Part shown: one piece after another, positions 11,984-13,787 of the stretch | Layout of the letters: every line of letters begins with the position of its first letter | How positions within the stretch are numbered: the first letter of the stretch is position 1 | Source: Desulfobacteraceae bacterium | GTDB lineage: Bacteria; Desulfobacterota; Desulfobacteria; Desulfobacterales; JAUWMJ01 | Direction: 5' to 3' | Length of the DNA: 13,787 bases | NCBI GenBank assembly: GCA_030612225.1 | Contig: JAUWOH010000040.1 | Coordinates: forward strand, 1 to 13,787 | The notes under the pieces: generated by a model | Told to the model about the DNA's origin: nothing | Seen by the model: the letters and a program-made list of their open reading frames with translations, nothing else | Database searches by the model: none | Translations under genes and position numbers: made by a program

Positions 11984-13381
11984 ATGATTCAATTCGATTC
12001 TGCCATCATATCCGATATTATATCCGGCATAGCACCTTATGTCAAAGGCGCTTATATTGTCGGTGGTTCTGTCAGGGATCTTCTCCTTGGCAAATCACCT
12101 GCCGATTATGATATTGTTGTTATTGAAAACCCAAAAAAGTTTGCTGAAATAATTGCTGAAAAAACATCAGGCCGTCTTGTTGAAATGGGAAAACCCGGAC
12201 AAATGATATTTCGAGTGGTTTCGAAAAATAATATTTTCGATATATCACCTATAAGCGGTTCGTTTATTGAGGATGATCTTTTTGATAGAGATTTTACCAT
12301 AAATGCCCTTGCCTTTGATTTATCTTCCGGAAAAATAATCGATTGTATGAACAGTTTGCAGGATATTGCTGACAGGAATATTCGGATGGTTTCAAAAGCG
12401 GTTTTTCAAAAAGACCCGATCCGTCTTATAAGAGCTTACAGAATTGGAGCAGCCTTTGATTTTAATATAGAGCCGCAAACATCTGCTGCAATAAAAGACA
12501 ATGCAGAACTTTTGCAAACTTCTGCAGGTGAGAGAATTAGATCGGAATTATTCAAACTTCTTGCCACATCAAATTCCTATTATTTCCTGTCTCAAATGGC
12601 AAAAACCGATGTTTTATTCTCAATCTTCCCTGAGCTTACCGACTTACAAAATTGTTTTCAAAACAAATATCACCTTTTTGACGTCTTTAAACACACCATG
12701 AAGGCTTATTTTCATCTTGAGACAATACTGAACGATTGTCATAATTTTTTACCGGAAGCATACGGACAATTCGAGCCATGTACTGATACCTTTAAAGGAG
12801 CACTTTTAAAATGTTCAATTCTTTTACATGATATCGGAAAGCCTTCGGCCAGAACAATGGACAGTAAAGGAAACATTCATTTTTACGGTCATGGTAAAAA
12901 GAGTGCCGACATGACAAAAAATATCGTTCACCGACTTAGATTTTCAAACCATGAAGCATCTTATATAGATTTTATTATTCGCAACCACATAAGACCTTTG
13001 TTTCTTTTTACCGGTCATCAAAATAAAACAATAACTCAAAAAGGGATCGCCCGCTTTTTTTTAAAATGCGGAAGTTCTGCTCCTGACCTTTTGATCCACA
13101 CGATGGCCGATATTAAAGGTAAAGGTGACAAAAACGATGAAAGAAACAATGCGTTTATAAGCTTTGCCAGGGAAATGGTTAAATACTATTTTTCATATTT
13201 TCAGTCTGAAAAGTCAAAACCGCCACTTATAACAGGCAGGGACTTGATTAAAGATTTTGATCTTACACCCTCGCCTTTATTTAAAAAAATTCTAAGACGG
13301 GTTGAAGAAGCAAGGATATCGAAGATGATTAAAAATAAAGATGAAGCCATGCAGCTTGTTAAAAAGATATTGGAAACGTAA
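11984..13381 (+). CDS. CCA-adding / poly(A) polymerase-family tRNA nucleotidyltransferase with HD domain
   Basis: Class II nucleotidyltransferase of 465 aa; it would build or repair the tRNA 3' CCA end or polyadenylate RNA. The N-terminal catalytic head has YIVGGSVRD (24-32), the metal-binding DYD (41-43), LFDRDFTINALAFD (99-112) and KDPIRLIRAYR (143-153), the nucleotide-selecting region, followed by ERIRSELFKLL (183-193). A C-terminal HD domain has LLHDIGKPS (280-288, H282/D283) and GNIHFYGHGKKSA (296-308). The start is the first ATG of the frame; no strong Shine-Dalgarno sequence is seen, and a TATAGT-like box lies very close, so a short or absent leader is possible. It is divergent from rho. 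The family is certain; the choice between full CCA-adding, CC- or A-adding, and poly(A) polymerase activity cannot be made by eye, so no symbol is given. Confidence 0.9.
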   Translation: MIQFDSAIISDIISGIAPYVKGAYIVGGSVRDLLLGKSPADYDIVVIENPKKFAEIIAEKTSGRLVEMGKPGQMIFRVVSKNNIFDISPISGSFIEDDLFDRDFTINALAFDLSSGKIIDCMNSLQDIADRNIRMVSKAVFQKDPIRLIRAYRIGAAFDFNIEPQTSAAIKDNAELLQTSAGERIRSELFKLLATSNSYYFLSQMAKTDVLFSIFPELTDLQNCFQNKYHLFDVFKHTMKAYFHLETILNDCHNFLPEAYGQFEPCTDTFKGALLKCSILLHDIGKPSARTMDSKGNIHFYGHGKKSADMTKNIVHRLRFSNHEASYIDFIIRNHIRPLFLFTGHQNKTITQKGIARFFLKCGSSAPDLLIHTMADIKGKGDKNDERNNAFISFAREMVKYYFSYFQSEKSKPPLITGRDLIKDFDLTPSPLFKKILRRVEEARISKMIKNKDEAMQLVKKILET

Positions 13382-13411
13382 AGAATCCACTCAGGAAGGA
13401 CGTGGCATTGA

Positions 13412-13440
13412 TTTATCCCTCGAAGGGATTGTCGGATAAA
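13412..13440. other. Nested palindromes downstream of the nucleotidyltransferase gene
   Basis: TTTATCC (13412-13418) pairs perfectly with GGATAAA (13434-13440). Inside it, ATCCCT (13415-13420) and AGGGAT (13424-13429) form a competing 6-bp stem. It could act as an mRNA 3' structure 30 bases past the stop codon, but no proper U run follows, so I do not call a terminator. Confidence 0.4.
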
Positions 13441-13447
13441 CATAGTT

Positions 13448-13491
13448 TTAAGTGTCTAAAGTGACTAAAGTGAGCTAAAGTGCCTAAAGTT
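13448..13491. repeat. CTAAAGTG short tandem repeat
   Basis: CTAAAGTG or a one-base variant occurs at 13456-13463, 13465-13472, 13475-13482 and 13484-13491, preceded by a decayed unit (TTAAGTGT). Spacing is 9, 10 and 9 bases, so the period is not exactly that of the heptamer families. The inverted partner arm seen in other elements is not visible nearby. Confidence 0.75.
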
Positions 13492-13508
13492 GTTGTATCG
13501 CTCTGCTC

Positions 13509-13551
13509 CAGGCTTCGCCTCTTGTCGCGTCGTAACCAAAGGTGAAGCCTG
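13509..13551. repeat. Inverted repeat CAGGCTTCGCCT / AGGTGAAGCCTG
   Basis: The 12-base arms (13509-13520 and 13540-13551) match at 11 of 12 positions, with a 19-base loop. No T run follows on either strand, so it does not look like an intrinsic terminator. It lies directly after the CTAAAGTG array. The rest of 13382-13732 has no gene that I can support. Confidence 0.6.
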
Positions 13552-13599
13552 ATTGGCTACGCCCTGGCAAGCCATCTTTTTTATAATAATATACAGTAA

Positions 13600-13787
13600 T
13601 GTCCGGTTAGGTTTTTGCATGTATTAAAAAGACGGTGAAAAAAGTGAAAAAAGTAAATATTTTGCTTGACATTTAAGAATAAATTTTCGTGGCGACTTGT
13701 AATATTAACAATAATTACAAGGAGTTAAGGCTATGCCACGATCATTTAAACCGTACCAAAAGAAAACTTGTGCACCGTCGTTTAACC
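13600..13787 (+). mobile_element. Possible left end of an insertion sequence, cut by the window edge
   Basis: An abrupt change occurs near 13600. The sequence TGTCCGGTTAGGTTTTTGC looks like an IS terminal repeat and is followed by about 110 bases of AT-rich DNA with a lone TTGACA (13666-13671), then by an ORF start with a strong ribosome binding site. The matching right end and any target duplication are outside the window, so this is a suggestion based on layout. Confidence 0.3.
13733..13787 (+). CDS. Start of an unidentified ORF, possibly a transposase (18 codons visible)
   Basis: ATG at 13733, with AAGGAG (13719-13724) 8 nt upstream, the clearest ribosome binding site on this strand. The visible protein is MPRSFKPYQKKTCAPSFN, a basic N-terminus. 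Basic MPRxFKPY-like beginnings occur in some transposases, which together with the upstream IS-like end suggests a transposase, but 18 residues are not enough to assign a family. Confidence 0.4.
   Translation, partial: MPRSFKPYQKKTCAPSFN

Noticed and set aside
13201..13443. Minus-strand ORF opposite the end of the nucleotidyltransferase gene
   Set aside because: Antisense to conserved coding sequence; the product resembles no family I know.
13666..13671. Promoter (TTGACA) for the truncated ORF at 13733
   Set aside because: No acceptable -10 sequence lies 15-19 nt downstream; only GTGGCG-like bases occur there.

Overview
The window looks like a chromosomal segment of an AT-rich, Gram-negative, Desulfobacterota-type bacterium (Desulfobacterales-like). 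That assignment is inferred from the gene order, the short EF-Ts, the protein sequences and the style of intergenic repeats; no database search was possible. Almost all of the window is conserved housekeeping information on the minus strand. One gene on the plus strand is divergent from it, and a possible insertion sequence is cut off at the right edge.

Read in the direction of transcription (right to left), the first block is rho, rpmE (L31), prfA (RF1) and prmC, the methylase that modifies the GGQ glutamine of RF1. It has a good sigma-70-type promoter near 11902-11930 and a roughly 510-nt leader before rho. After prmC there is a 540-bp gap holding a nested inverted repeat of about 205 bp (7251-7455) and a candidate promoter plus leader hairpin for rpsB. 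The second block is the widespread translation/envelope cluster: rpsB (S2), tsf (EF-Ts), pyrH (UMP kinase), frr (ribosome recycling factor), uppS (undecaprenyl-PP synthase), cdsA (CDP-diglyceride synthase), a small S23-type four-helix-bundle gene, dxr (MEP isoprenoid pathway) and the N-terminal part of rseP (site-2 protease), which runs off the left edge. Dxr supplies isoprenoid precursors for UppS, UMP kinase feeds nucleotide pools, and S2, EF-Ts, RRF, RF1, PrmC and L31 all serve translation.

On the plus strand, 11984-13381 encodes a CCA-adding/poly(A) polymerase-family nucleotidyltransferase with an HD domain. It is followed by repeats, a possible IS left end near 13600 and the first 18 codons of an unidentified ORF with a strong ribosome binding site.

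The unusual part is the spacers. Nearly every junction without tight coupling is filled with short-period repeats. There are three unrelated families of 7-nt tandem repeats (GTAACCC-, AGCTCAT/AGCTATC- and GATTGTT-type), each arranged as two inverted arms around a spacer, plus an 8-nt family and a 9-10-nt family. The arrays start or stop almost exactly at start and stop codons. The four-helix-bundle gene sits inside a GATTGTT-type array, bracketed by a 16-bp direct repeat, in a junction (cdsA-dxr) that is normally direct. A separate family of inverted elements ending in TTGATGGCGTCGTA flanks rho on both sides. The element at 7251-7455 could be a structured RNA: its arm differences are all G-U compatible only if the plus strand is the RNA.
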